Shown here piece after piece: positions 47,533 to 57,649 of a DNA stretch of 64,000 nucleotides (its first letter is position 1; each line of letters starts with the position of its first letter). The stretch is taken from assembly GCF_001636845.1 (NCBI RefSeq), contig NZ_LITT01000046.1, forward strand, positions 124,001 through 188,000. Reading direction: 5' to 3'. A model generated the notes under the pieces. The model was not told the origin of the DNA. It was given only the letters and a program-made list of their open reading frames with translations, and ran no database searches. The stretch comes from Clostridium ljungdahlii (GTDB lineage: Bacteria > Bacillota > Clostridia > Clostridiales > Clostridiaceae). Both the position numbers and the translations under genes were made by a program.

Positions 47533-47569
47533 TAATTTTATACTTTTGTCAATAGTCGCTTTTTCTTTA

Positions 47570-47755
47570 CTATCAATGGATCTTACTTAGCAGGAAAAGC
47601 AGAGAACTTAAATCTCTGATTTAAAGTGAATCGCTTTCTCTTTAGAGTTTTGTTTCTCCCACTAAGTTTAGATGAATTATCTAGGGGCGTAGCTACTGTT
47701 AGCTCTCACTTTGATAGAAGGAGTGTTACAGTAGGTAGCCATCAGATAAAATTCA
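47570..47755 (-). repeat. Hairpin element family 1, copy E
   Basis: The long stem is 47677-47749 with ends TTATCT/AGATAA and inner CTACTGT/ACAGTAG, where copy B has TTATCC/GGATAA and CTGCTCT/AGAGCAG. At three places both partners changed together. The extra segment 47585-47670 contains AGAGAACTTAAATCTCT and ACTTAG/CTAAGT stems. The copy lies between the GntP permease and the DUF6282-type gene. Confidence 0.7.
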
Positions 47756-47872
47756 GAATCAGCAGTAAAATACTAATTTAATTAAAATCAATACTTTTAT
47801 TATGTAAAATTGTAATTTATTTGTATATTTATAAAGGTAAGTGCAAATATTTATATACTTCTCTTTAATTTT

Positions 47873-49306
47873 TTAAAAATGAGGCATGAAATTCAACAAT
47901 AGCGTCATTGCTAATCCAACCAATCCTACAATTGATTGAACAACCGTAATAGTTTTAAAGGTTTCACTCATTGACATGCTAAATGACTCCTTTACTAACC
48001 AAAAACCTGCATGATTTGCATAGTTAAAGAATAACGATCCTGAACCAATGGCAATTACTAGTAATTCCTTACTAATGCCCGGATTAAACACAGTAAGCGG
48101 TGCTAACAAGCCAGTTGCACCAACAATACCAACAGTAGCAGACCCTGTTGAGATAGATAATAAAGCAGCAATCAGCCATCCTAATAAAATAGGAGAAACA
48201 TGTATTCCAGATGAAAGGTGATTGATAGCAACTCCAACGTTAGAATTAGTAAGCACCTTTGCAAAGGCACCTCCGCCAGCGATAATTAATAAGATACCAG
48301 CAATTGGTTTGAGACTAGCGCCGAGTTCATCATGAAGTTTTTTTGTATCTACTCCCCGTGCATATCCCAAAAATATCATTCCTACTAATAGCCCGATTAA
48401 TAAGGCTATTACTGGATTACCAATGAATCCTGTTATTTTATTAAGCAAGACTGCTTGTTTAAAGAATGTTTTTGCAAGTGCATCGGCCAACATCATTAAC
48501 ATTGGCAGTAATGCAACGATAAATGAAGTTGCTGATGAAACCGGATGTTCAACGGTTGCAGCCATATATTTTGAAGTATCATCTAAGGCTGCAGTTTTTT
48601 CTTCTGAAGTAATTGAAGATCCTGCATATAGTTCTAACAGTTGCCTATCAGGACGAACTGTCATTCGTGGTGCAATAAATTTACCATATACCGGTCCTGC
48701 AATAATTATTGCAGGGATTGCACAAATAATACCATAAATCAATGTAATCCCAAGATTTGCTTTAATACCTGCAATGGCAGTCAAAGGACCAGGGTGCGGT
48801 GGAACCATACCATGCATTGTTGCTAAAGCTGCTATAACCGGAACCCCAATATAAATATATGCTGATCCTTTTATATTTCCTTGCTTTTCAAGTTTTGCAG
48901 CAACACTAAACACTATTGGCAAAAGCATAATTAGCCCTACTTCAAAGAACATTGGAATTCCGATAATAAACGCCACTGCACTCATAAACCATGGTAAAGT
49001 TCTGTTAGTAGAACGTTTTAAGATTGTTGAAGCAATTTTGTCACTTGCACCTGAAATGCTTAATAGTTTTCCTATCATTGCCCCAAGTGCAACTTGCAAT
49101 CCCACCCCTCCTAGTGTACCACCAGCACCATCTGTAATTGATTTTACTATTTTATTCATATCTAGACCAGCTGTAAGTCCCACGCCAACTGAAACTACTA
49201 ATAGAGCTACCATAGGATGAAAATGTAATTTTGAAACAATGAGAAGTACCAACACCACAACGCTGCATAATGCAATAGTAAGCAATAAAATATCATGACC
49301 TGTCAT
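47873..49306 (-). CDS. GntP-family permease (gluconate/organic acid:H+ symporter)
   Basis: This 477-residue membrane transporter has about 12-14 hydrophobic segments. GntP-family features are LHFHPMVALLVVSVGVGLTA, DGAGGTLGGVGLQVALGAMIG, GIPMFFEVGLIMLLPIVF, MVPPHPGPLTAI and SISTGSATVGIVGATGL. The family takes up gluconate and similar hydroxy acids. It lies between the SorC regulator and the DUF6282/hydratase operon. The exact substrate cannot be read from the sequence. Confidence 0.85.
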   Translation of the reverse strand: MTGHDILLLTIALCSVVVLVLLIVSKLHFHPMVALLVVSVGVGLTAGLDMNKIVKSITDGAGGTLGGVGLQVALGAMIGKLLSISGASDKIASTILKRSTNRTLPWFMSAVAFIIGIPMFFEVGLIMLLPIVFSVAAKLEKQGNIKGSAYIYIGVPVIAALATMHGMVPPHPGPLTAIAGIKANLGITLIYGIICAIPAIIIAGPVYGKFIAPRMTVRPDRQLLELYAGSSITSEEKTAALDDTSKYMAATVEHPVSSATSFIVALLPMLMMLADALAKTFFKQAVLLNKITGFIGNPVIALLIGLLVGMIFLGYARGVDTKKLHDELGASLKPIAGILLIIAGGGAFAKVLTNSNVGVAINHLSSGIHVSPILLGWLIAALLSISTGSATVGIVGATGLLAPLTVFNPGISKELLVIAIGSGSLFFNYANHAGFWLVKESFSMSMSETFKTITVVQSIVGLVGLAMTLLLNFMPHF

Positions 49307-49589
49307 TAAATATTCACCTCTTATTAAATTTTAATATTGTATTAGAAAACTCATAAGGCTTCATTTTCTACATCACCACCACTGGTGATTTTTTATTCCA
49401 CATTAAAAGCTTTCTTGTTTTAAAATTATTTATATAAAAATACATTTAGATAGATTAGTAAAAAATCAGTTACAATTAATAATAATCGTAAAAAATAGTA
49501 CCTGACTTTTCCAAATCACCTCCTAACTATAAAATAGCCTGCACCTATCAGGAAAGTAATTTTGACATTTTGGGCATTTATACAAAATG

Positions 49590-49815
49590 TGTAAAAAAAA
49601 TTTTTCTAATATATCGTTTACAAGCATAAAATTGCAAAAGTGAAACTGGGAAAATTACGAAAAAAATACTGATTCGCCACATAATAACCTGTGAAATCTT
49701 TAAATTTAGTTTCGCACATTAATTTTACCTGTTCTGAAATTGGTTTTAATCCCTCTACAAACATTCCTGACATCTTTAGTATGAGAAGCATAAATGGCAC
49801 TATAAGCAATTAAAC
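49590..49815 (-). pseudogene. Relic of a MatC-type permease N-terminal region
   Basis: Bases 49600-49720 align with the start of the intact permease gene (52700-52830), sharing CGTTTACAAG, AAGTGAAACTG, CCACAT and ACCTGTGAA blocks. The relic frame breaks: it reads NQYFFRNFPSFTFAILCL-stop where the intact gene reads ISIFFVIFSVSLFYNFALVN. No further part of the gene remains. The rest of the 49307-50515 spacer is AT-rich with one ACAAATGTTT motif at 50144-50155 and no other gene. Confidence 0.7.
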
Positions 49816-50515
49816 ATTTGCTTATTCAACATAATGGCTTTATGTTATTTAAATTTTCAATTATATCACTATATAGCTTTAATAAAATATTAATGGTATT
49901 TTTGCAGTAACGTTTACATTGAAAATTAACCACATTTAGTTGTATTTAATCTTCAAGTAACCTTTATGGAATTTAATATTAACAAAGGTTATTAATCTCC
50001 ACATTAGTTTATAAAATTAATTTTCAATATTAATGTAGAATTGTTTTCCAATATACATGTATACGCCTAATTTTGCAATCATTTGACTACGATTTCATAA
50101 TAACAGATTTGTTTAGTAAAGTCAACATTAGTTCGTATATTATACAAATGTTTTGAAATTATCCTGTAAAATTAGTATTATACGAATTTCAGTCTTTACA
50201 TAATAAAATTAATATATCATTAGTGAAGCAAGAGTTAATTTTGCATACTTCTGTGTTAGACTCACATGATTTACTTACGAATTTCAGGGTTTATGGTAAA
50301 GCATTAATTTTATTAAAATATTTACTTAATTTAATAAAATTGTAAATTAAATTTTTAATGTTCCACCATTGTCTTGAAAAACCAAATTAGTTCTATTATA
50401 ATTAGTTTGTATATATAGGATTATCAATAGTTTTCTTTAATAATATTATTTCTAAGTTTAATTAAAAGTTGTTTTTAAATTTACACTAAATATAAAATTA
50501 GTTGAGAGGTTAAAC

Positions 50516-51499
50516 ATGATAGATGAATTTGAAAAAATAAATGAAGCTGAAAGATTAAATTTTCTTGCCAAGTTGTCTGATATGTATTATGAACTAAATA
50601 TGACTCAAAGTGAAATAGCAAGCAAATTATCTACTACTAGATTTAAAGTTTCCAAACTACTTCAAGAAGCTCGTGACAAACATGTAGTAGAAATCACCAT
50701 AAACAAACCCCACAGTAGAGTTCCTAAATTAGAAAATATTTTAAAAGAAAATTTTGATTTAAAAGATGCCCTCGTGCTTGATAATAAAATGCTTGCTTAT
50801 GAAGAAACCTTAAGTACACTAGGAAAATTAGGTGCTCAATATGTAGACGATTTAATTAGCGAGAATTCTATTATAGGTGTACTTTGGGGTAAAACCCTTT
50901 TAAATTTGATAAAAAATTTGAAGCCAAAAAAGAAGCTTCCAATAACTACTGTACAGGTAGTAGGCTCTGCTGCTAAGGATAATACTATTGTAGATTCTCA
51001 AGAACTCATGAGACGTATGGCAAGAATATATGGAGGTAAATGCAAATATTTATATGCTCCTCTTTATGTAGATAATGATTATGCCAGAAAGGCACTCATG
51101 CATGAACCTGTATTAAGTGATACAATATTCTTTGCAAATAAATCAGATATAATTCTTACAGGAGTAGGTACAATAGATGCTATGTTCTCTTCTTCCCTTT
51201 GGGCAAATTATTTAGAAAGAGTTAAACAATACAATTTAGATGATCTAAAAGCTGTAGGGTGCATTTACGGACGTGTTTACAATGATCTCGGAGAAGAAGT
51301 AGATATTGACATAAACCAAAAAGTCATAGGAATAGATACTTCTACTATACGCCAAGCAAACCATGTAATAGGTATTGCTGCTGGTAAATTTAAAGCCAAA
51401 GCAATTTTAGGAGCCCTACGCGGAAAGTATATAAATACACTTATTACTGACGATGCTACAGCTTCAAAAATACTTTCCTTAGCCAAAATACAATTTTAA
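50516..51499 (+). CDS. SorC/DeoR-family transcriptional regulator
   Basis: This 327-residue protein has an N-terminal helix-turn-helix (LNMTQSEIASKLSTTRFKVS, about residues 27-46) and a C-terminal sugar-phosphate-isomerase-like effector domain (IGVLWGKTLLNLI, ILTGVGTIDAM, GAAGKFKAKAILGAL region). This is the SorC type. It is one of few plus-strand genes here and lies divergent from the GntP permease. It probably controls the surrounding permease and hydratase genes in response to a phosphorylated or acidic sugar derivative. RBS TTGAGAGG is 8 bases upstream of the ATG. Confidence 0.88.
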   Translation: MIDEFEKINEAERLNFLAKLSDMYYELNMTQSEIASKLSTTRFKVSKLLQEARDKHVVEITINKPHSRVPKLENILKENFDLKDALVLDNKMLAYEETLSTLGKLGAQYVDDLISENSIIGVLWGKTLLNLIKNLKPKKKLPITTVQVVGSAAKDNTIVDSQELMRRMARIYGGKCKYLYAPLYVDNDYARKALMHEPVLSDTIFFANKSDIILTGVGTIDAMFSSSLWANYLERVKQYNLDDLKAVGCIYGRVYNDLGEEVDIDINQKVIGIDTSTIRQANHVIGIAAGKFKAKAILGALRGKYINTLITDDATASKILSLAKIQF

Positions 51500-51570
51500 A
51501 GTCACAGCAACTAAAAAGTCTGTAAAAGGCAGCTTTCATAATAAAACATAGAAGGCTATTTTATCACAAA

Positions 51571-51615
51571 AGAAGGTAAATCTACATTAACTGAAGATTT
51601 ATCCTTCTTTTTTTA
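51571..51615. terminator. Terminator between SorC regulator and MatC-type permease
   Basis: AGAAGGTAAATCT, a 12-base loop, AGATTTATCCTTCT, then TTTTTTT on the plus strand. On the other strand AAAAGAAGG also leaves T-rich sequence, so it can serve both converging genes. Confidence 0.8.
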
Positions 51616-51642
51616 ATACCTTTCATTCAATTTTAATATAAT

Positions 51643-52941
51643 TTATCTGGCAACAAGAGAAATAATTATACTTGCTACCGTCGCAATTCCCATACACATA
51701 GGAGCTGCAATAAAAAGCAATCTTGGAAATAATTTAGTACGTTCTTCTTCATCCGAACAAGAACCTAATACAATGCTTCCCCCTGAAGAGAAGGGTGAAA
51801 TAGAAGCTGACTGTGCCCCAATAACAATGCACATGAAGAGAATAGCTGGACTTATACCTGTTGCCTGTGCAATAGATGGAACAGCCGGGAAAAGTGCAGG
51901 AACAACAACACCAAGTGTACTGCTAATAGCTGCCATCAATCCCCCTACTATGCTGAGTACTATAGGTACTGCAAAAGCAGGTAAATTACCACTAATCCAA
52001 CTTGCAAGTAATTTTATAGTTCCTGCTTTGATTGCAACTGATATTAACATACCAACACCGCAAATCATAATGAGAGTACTCCATGGTACCTTTGCAATGG
52101 CCGCTTTCTGATCAGCAATTTTAAGCATGAGAAGGATAACAGAAAAAATAATTGAAACAAGCCCAACATCCATTTTAGAATTTATGAAAGTAATAACTGC
52201 ATTTTTAGGAACAATCAAATGTAAAACTGGAGGTGCAAGAACTATAACTACCATAGCAATAATAAGATAAAGATTTATTTTTTGTTTCTTATCAAATGGT
52301 TCTGGTTTTTTTATATTTAATGTTTTTCCTAAATTTCTTAAATTTTTTGAAAATATCATAAAAGCTAAAATTACTAAAATAGGAATAATCATAGTAATAA
52401 TAAATATATATGCCGTATATAGAAATGATAAATCTTTAAAACCTGCTGATTCGATAAAACTTTTAAATACAATACCACATCCGCTTGTCATAAAATTAGC
52501 ACCTGACAATGCACCATAACTTAAAATAACCGCTCCTATCATTGTATCCATACCTGTTTCTTTACAAAGTAGTAATGTAAGAGGAGCTAAAAATACCATT
52601 ACTGTAAAATAACCTGCGCCCAAGCCTGAAATCAATACTGCTGCAAAGAAAATAACAAATGGAAGTAATTTCGGCATCTTGCGGCATCTATATAAAATAT
52701 GTAAAGAAAGTTTTTCCAGTGTACCGTTTACAAGTGCAAAATTATAAAAAAGTGAAACTGAAAAAATTACAAAGAAAATGCTTATTGGCCACATCGCAAT
52801 GACCTGTGAAGCTTTCAAATTTAGAACAAAACATCCAATTATATACGCAAACCCCATAGCAAAAAATCCTGTATTAATCTTTGTTTTATACCCTAGTGCA
52901 ATAGAGATTACTATTGCCAATACTACAATTAAACTTATCAT
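51643..52941 (-). CDS. SLC13/MatC-type dicarboxylate permease
   Basis: This membrane transporter of 432 residues has about 11-12 hydrophobic segments. The N-terminal MatC-like domain (TGFFAMGFAYIIGCFVLNL, residues about 25-43) is followed by ion-transporter-type GLGAGYFTVMVFLAPLTLLL and SISPFSSGGSIVLG. The family moves malonate or other dicarboxylates. It converges with the SorC regulator. A relic of a second copy lies at 49590-49815. An ACAAATGTTT-type motif at 53105-53117 lies upstream. Confidence 0.75.
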   Translation of the reverse strand: MISLIVVLAIVISIALGYKTKINTGFFAMGFAYIIGCFVLNLKASQVIAMWPISIFFVIFSVSLFYNFALVNGTLEKLSLHILYRCRKMPKLLPFVIFFAAVLISGLGAGYFTVMVFLAPLTLLLCKETGMDTMIGAVILSYGALSGANFMTSGCGIVFKSFIESAGFKDLSFLYTAYIFIITMIIPILVILAFMIFSKNLRNLGKTLNIKKPEPFDKKQKINLYLIIAMVVIVLAPPVLHLIVPKNAVITFINSKMDVGLVSIIFSVILLMLKIADQKAAIAKVPWSTLIMICGVGMLISVAIKAGTIKLLASWISGNLPAFAVPIVLSIVGGLMAAISSTLGVVVPALFPAVPSIAQATGISPAILFMCIVIGAQSASISPFSSGGSIVLGSCSDEEERTKLFPRLLFIAAPMCMGIATVASIIISLVAR

Positions 52942-53306
52942 AAATACTTCCTCCCCAAAATAAATAGTTTATAAAATACTTTTATGAAGCTTGTACATAT
53001 AGATATAACATTTAATGCATTAAGTTAATTTATTAATATAAAACGATTTCTTTATGCTCTAGCATCATAACAAATTTATTGTATCAAACTTTTCTTTTTT
53101 TGTCAAAACATTTGTTAAAAATAAAACCATATGTTTTAAGTAAATTTACAAAGTTCACCATTTATTTTCCTTTAAAGAGCTCATAAGATTGTATTCTACA
53201 TTATTTACATGATGTTTTATTTATCACTTGCAAATAGGTTAAGCATTTGTACATACAAACTTAAATGTAAATTGAATAATATAAGACATTTATGAAACTA
53301 AAATAA

Positions 53307-53348
53307 GGAGCACACCTAGATTTATGTAAATCAATCCAGATATGCTCC
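53307..53348 (-). terminator. Terminator after the flavin oxidoreductase
   Basis: On the minus strand GGAGCATATCTGGATT pairs with AATCTAGGTGTGCTCC and is followed by TTATTTT. It lies 25-65 bases beyond the stop at 53371. The remaining spacer 52942-53300 shows one ACAAATGTTT-like site and otherwise nothing I can assign. Confidence 0.65.
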
Positions 53349-53370
53349 TGAAATATACTAGTTTGCTAAG

Positions 53371-54366
53371 TTAAAAATTTTCAATGGCCCTTTTAGCCCA
53401 CTCTGAGTCTTTATAGATTGCTCTTCCTACACCTATGAGATCAGCTTTTACATCTACAAGCAGTTCCTCTGCAGCCTCAGCTTTTGTAATACCTCCAGTT
53501 AATATAACAGGTATTGATACAAACTGTTTCAAGCTTCCACTGAGTTCTGAAAAATATCCCTGAGAGTTATTTCCCGGTATAGTAAATCTGCAAAATCCTC
53601 CTGAAATATCTAAAACATCCAGTCCAGCTTTTTCAAATTCACAAACCGCAACTTTACTATCTTCAAGTGTAGTTCCACCTTCCATGTAATCAGAAGCTCC
53701 CAATCTCATGAAAATTGGAAATTCAGGTCCTACGACTTCACGTACTGCCTTTATTATTTGTAGATGAATTTTAATTCTATCCTTTACATTATCTCCGCCG
53801 TATTCATCAGTCCTTTTATTTGTAAGGGGAGAATAGAATTGATTCAAAAGATATCCATGAGCAGAGTGAATTTCTACTCCATCAAAACCAGCTGCCTTTA
53901 CACGAATAGCAGCATCACTAAAGCTTTTAACTATATCCTGAATTTCATCATAAGTAAGTTCCCTTGGAATACCCGATTTCATAAAAGGATTTTCCACAGC
54001 TGAAGGCGCTAACAAAACACTTCCTGTAACTGCCATAGTAGTTGCGCTCCCCGCATGATTGAGCTGCATAACTGCCTTGCAGCTGTTTTTATGAATGACA
54101 CTAGCTACTTTTTTTAGACCTTCTATTGTACTATCATCTGCCACAGAAAGCTGGTTCTTACTAGCTTTTCCCTGTTGTGCAATAAAGCTGTGTTCGACTA
54201 TAATGAGTGATAAATATCCTCCCCTAGACTTTTCATCATAATGTTCTAAGAGCTTATTACTTACCTTTCCATCATCTTCAGATTTCTCTGTAGCCATAGG
54301 CGGCATAATTAATCTATTTTTTAAAACTAATTTACCACTGTTTAGTGGCTCAAGTAAATGTGTCAT
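53371..54366 (-). CDS. Old-Yellow-Enzyme-type NADH:flavin oxidoreductase (short form)
   Basis: This 331-residue FMN-binding TIM barrel has NRLIMPPMATEKSEDDGKVS at the start, VMQLNHAGSAT, DGVEIHSAHGYLLNQFYSPL (about residues 166-185) with the catalytic His-His/Asn pattern, and RTDEYGG. It lacks the extra Fe-S and FAD domains of the long enoate reductases, so it reduces an activated C=C bond using NAD(P)H directly. It is transcribed alone. A link to the acid-degradation genes upstream is only positional. Confidence 0.85.
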   Translation of the reverse strand: MTHLLEPLNSGKLVLKNRLIMPPMATEKSEDDGKVSNKLLEHYDEKSRGGYLSLIIVEHSFIAQQGKASKNQLSVADDSTIEGLKKVASVIHKNSCKAVMQLNHAGSATTMAVTGSVLLAPSAVENPFMKSGIPRELTYDEIQDIVKSFSDAAIRVKAAGFDGVEIHSAHGYLLNQFYSPLTNKRTDEYGGDNVKDRIKIHLQIIKAVREVVGPEFPIFMRLGASDYMEGGTTLEDSKVAVCEFEKAGLDVLDISGGFCRFTIPGNNSQGYFSELSGSLKQFVSIPVILTGGITKAEAAEELLVDVKADLIGVGRAIYKDSEWAKRAIENF

Positions 54367-54544
54367 AATTTCCCTCCTGCATCTAAATTTAACTTAAATT
54401 TTATCATAGCAGACATTAAAAAACAAGTAATGCTTCCTTACGACAAATTTAGTGTTTAAATTTCAGTAGAAAATTTTATCAACTTTTTCAATATAACAAA
54501 TTACAATATACAAAACAAGTGGTTCAAAATATGATTTTTGCCTG

Positions 54545-55396
54545 TTACTTTTCGGAAACTGGTAGATTCCTAGAATAATCTTTTCCGTTAAACCATTTTT
54601 TTGACAAATTTGATAAAGTTCCATCTTGTGTAAATTTCTTTAACACTTTATCAACTTCATCCCTTAATTTTTTATCATCTTGATTATAAAAAATCCACGC
54701 TGGGGAATTGCCATTTAATTGTTTCTGCTGTTCTGGTGACAAGTTTATTATTTTATACTTATATCCATATTCTTTTTCAACATAATCAACATATGTTTCA
54801 CTATAAATTGCTGCGTCATATCTGTTGTTGTGCAAATCAATTAAAAGCTGATCAGCTCCTGAATCAGTATAATTTATTTTTACGGGATTGTTAGAATTCT
54901 TTTTATTATAGTCTTCTAGAAAAAGTGCATTCGCCCTACCAGATCCAGCTGGGATTCTTAAACCACCAATGTCATCAATTGACTTAACATTTTTGTTATC
55001 TTCATTAACTATTAAAACTATTGGAGCTTCAAAATAAGATTGTTTGGAAACAACATATTTAGCTTCTCTTTCTTTACTTCTAGAAAGGTTATTAATTACC
55101 AAATCATATCTCTTTGAATCCAAACCTGGAAACAATGAACCAAATTCTGTCACATTATATTGAAAGTCATAATCAGGTAATTGTTCATCAATTTTCTTTA
55201 ATAAATCTATTTCAAAGCCTGTAGGTTTATTGTCGCTTCCAACAAAATTAAATGGTTTCGGTGTACCAGAAGTTGCTACTTGTATTTTTTTTACGCTTTC
55301 ATTGCTGCTAGATGAAGGTTTCTTCCCACATCCATATACACTCATTACTAAAGCTCCTAAAACAAATGCTATCATTACTTTTTTTATTTTTTTCAT
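54545..55396 (-). CDS. Amino-acid ABC transporter substrate-binding lipoprotein
   Basis: This is the extracellular binding protein of a family 3 (polar amino acid) ABC transporter, 283 residues. A signal peptide of 22 residues ends in the lipobox VYGC, with lipidated Cys23. PFNFVGSDNKPTGFEIDLLK and DLVINNLSRSKEREAKYVVS are the family domain features. It is the last gene of the permease-ATPase-CapA-binding protein operon behind a SAM riboswitch, so a sulfur-containing amino acid such as methionine or cystine is the likely cargo. Confidence 0.88.
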   Translation of the reverse strand: MKKIKKVMIAFVLGALVMSVYGCGKKPSSSSNESVKKIQVATSGTPKPFNFVGSDNKPTGFEIDLLKKIDEQLPDYDFQYNVTEFGSLFPGLDSKRYDLVINNLSRSKEREAKYVVSKQSYFEAPIVLIVNEDNKNVKSIDDIGGLRIPAGSGRANALFLEDYNKKNSNNPVKINYTDSGADQLLIDLHNNRYDAAIYSETYVDYVEKEYGYKYKIINLSPEQQKQLNGNSPAWIFYNQDDKKLRDEVDKVLKKFTQDGTLSNLSKKWFNGKDYSRNLPVSEK

Positions 55397-55428
55397 ATAA
55401 ATCTCTCCTATTTATAATAATTTAAAAT

Positions 55429-56751
55429 TTATTTAATTGAAATAGTACCATCCTCTTCATCATAATCGAATCTTGTACCATAACATTGACTTAAATTGTT
55501 TAAATCTTTAGTAATTTCTCTTCCAACTGAATTACTAGCTATTACTGGCAGCCCTCTATCTAATGGTCTTTTTCGATTAAGCCCTAAATCAATAGGTAAT
55601 AGCTTAAATTCTAATTTATCTTCTACATAATCAAAAACTGCTATACAGTGTTTTGAATAGCGCCTGTCTGCATTAAATCCAATAAAATTTCCATCTTTAT
55701 CTTGTGAACGAGCACAATGTAAATCAGAAGGCAAAGCATCTTTACCTAATCCATATGCTTCATACATCTCTGGTGCAATTTTTGACTCTCCAGCCTCAAA
55801 TTCTAAAAAAAGACTTCCTAAGCTATAAAAAATAGGTCGTTTTTTATATAGCTCTACTCCTCGTAAAAAATGCGCCCCATGTCCAACAACTGCACTAGCC
55901 CCAGCATCAATAGCTTTTCTAGCAAATTCCTCAATAAAAGCTGCTGGTTCAGGTGAATACCAATTTTCTGCTGTGCCCTCGTGAGTATGTATACTTACAA
56001 TCGTAATATCTGAACGTTTAGAAGAATCACTTATGTTTTTCAAAATGGCATCTCTATCCTTTTCATTTACAAAAGTACGAACATGGGCATAATTTCCACG
56101 TTCAATTTGTAGGTTTCCCTCAAACAACGAACCAAACTTAAATTTATCAGGCTTTGGTTCAGGCAGCGTTTCAACTTTTAAACATTCTAACATACTCGCT
56201 TCTGTACCTAAAACTTTATTAATATGTTGTAACTCGGAAAATTCTTTATCAGGTAATACATATGCTTGTCCCCAACGCAATGGATTTAATCCAGGCCTAG
56301 CTGCAATACCAGCTCCAGGCAAACTAGCTGCAAATACTTCTGAACGTGTTGATCCTGTTGCAACTACACCAATTCTTCCTTTTGCAGTATCTAAAAAACG
56401 AGCTGCCCTAGCTTCTTCTAAACTATGACCTATTCCACAATAAATTATTTTTCTCTCTTGAGCTGCTTCTATAGTATCAACGACTCCCTGCCAACCATAA
56501 TCTCCAGTATGATTATTGGCAAATGAAACTAATTTCATATTCAAGTCAACAAACTCATCTAATGTTTCTGGCTTTACAGATGTCATAAACCCTCTTCCAG
56601 CAGCTGGAGGTGTTGTATATTGTGGCGTACAAAATTCAGCATTTGTAAACACTGCATCCGCTTCAAGAAACTTTTTAACAATTTTTTGATCTAACCTCTT
56701 TGCTAAATTACGACTAGAAAAAAGAGATTCTCCACAAACTAAAATTCTCAT
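55429..56751 (-). CDS. CapA-family protein (metallophosphoesterase-like)
   Basis: This 440-residue protein of the CapA/PgsA family has EADAVFTNAEFCTP, LVSFANNHTGDYGWQGVVDT (about residues 75-94), IVSIHTHEGTAENWY and VVGHGAHFLRGVELYKKRPI, the metal-site pattern of these enzymes. Many relatives act in poly-gamma-glutamate or peptide metabolism. No signal peptide is visible, so it appears cytoplasmic. It lies between ABC transporter genes, and it could process the imported amino-acid compound. That role is a guess. Confidence 0.78.
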   Translation of the reverse strand: MRILVCGESLFSSRNLAKRLDQKIVKKFLEADAVFTNAEFCTPQYTTPPAAGRGFMTSVKPETLDEFVDLNMKLVSFANNHTGDYGWQGVVDTIEAAQERKIIYCGIGHSLEEARAARFLDTAKGRIGVVATGSTRSEVFAASLPGAGIAARPGLNPLRWGQAYVLPDKEFSELQHINKVLGTEASMLECLKVETLPEPKPDKFKFGSLFEGNLQIERGNYAHVRTFVNEKDRDAILKNISDSSKRSDITIVSIHTHEGTAENWYSPEPAAFIEEFARKAIDAGASAVVGHGAHFLRGVELYKKRPIFYSLGSLFLEFEAGESKIAPEMYEAYGLGKDALPSDLHCARSQDKDGNFIGFNADRRYSKHCIAVFDYVEDKLEFKLLPIDLGLNRKRPLDRGLPVIASNSVGREITKDLNNLSQCYGTRFDYDEEDGTISIK

Positions 56752-56881
56752 AAATTTTTCTCCTCATATTAAAAATTATTTATAATACGCTAATTTATAT
56801 CTATTTTTTACCATTAATTCTATAATATTTTTTTGTTTTTGCAATTATTGTTTATTTAATAGATTATTTTTATAGTATTAT

Positions 56882-57649
56882 TTAATTTTCTAATCTATAG
56901 TTCAGTGGATCCATAGTTCTCTGTAAAAATTGTTTTGTTCTAACCTCCTTTGGTCTTTCAAATATTTCCTTTGGACTTCCACTTTCAAGAATACTTCCTT
57001 CATCAAAAAAAATGATCTTATCAGATACATTTCGTGCAAATGACATTTCATGAGTAACAATGATTGAAGTTATTTCTCCTCGAACCACTGATTCAATTAC
57101 AGACAATACCTCTCCCACCATCTCTGGATCTAGGGATGATGTTGGTTCATCAAATAAAATAACCTTTGGATTTATCACAATTGCTCTTGCTATACCCACA
57201 CGCTGTTGTTGCCCACCAGATAATTGATGAGGATAATAGTTAAATCGTTTTGACAATCCAACTTTACTTAAACTTTCTTCCGCAATTTCTCTTGCTTCTT
57301 TTTTGTCCATCTTCTGAACTACAATTAAGGCTTCCATAACATTTTCTATTGCTGTTCTATGTTTTAGCAGATTGTACGATTGAAAAACCATAGCTGTATT
57401 TCTTCTAATTTTTAGTATATCCTGTTTAGTTGCCTTTTCCACATCAACTGAAAAATCATCCAGTGTTATTATTCCAGAGTCAGCTCGTTCCAGAAAGTTA
57501 AAAGTTCTAAGCAAAGTAGATTTTCCTGACCCACTAGCTCCTATAACACCCACTACTTCACCACTTTCAACGCTCATACTAACATCTTTAAGGACTTGAT
57601 TATTTCCATAGCTTTTTTTTATTCTTTCTACCTTAAACACTGGTATCAA
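56882..57649 (-). CDS. Amino-acid ABC transporter ATP-binding protein
   Basis: This 255-residue ATPase has Walker A GASGSGKSTLL (about residue 37), the ABC signature LSGGQQQRVGIARA and Walker B VILFDEPTSSLDPE. It resembles the GlnQ/HisP type. It overlaps the permease gene by 17 bases. It powers import with the permease and the lipoprotein of the same operon. Confidence 0.93.
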   Translation of the reverse strand: MIPVFKVERIKKSYGNNQVLKDVSMSVESGEVVGVIGASGSGKSTLLRTFNFLERADSGIITLDDFSVDVEKATKQDILKIRRNTAMVFQSYNLLKHRTAIENVMEALIVVQKMDKKEAREIAEESLSKVGLSKRFNYYPHQLSGGQQQRVGIARAIVINPKVILFDEPTSSLDPEMVGEVLSVIESVVRGEITSIIVTHEMSFARNVSDKIIFFDEGSILESGSPKEIFERPKEVRTKQFLQRTMDPLNYRLEN

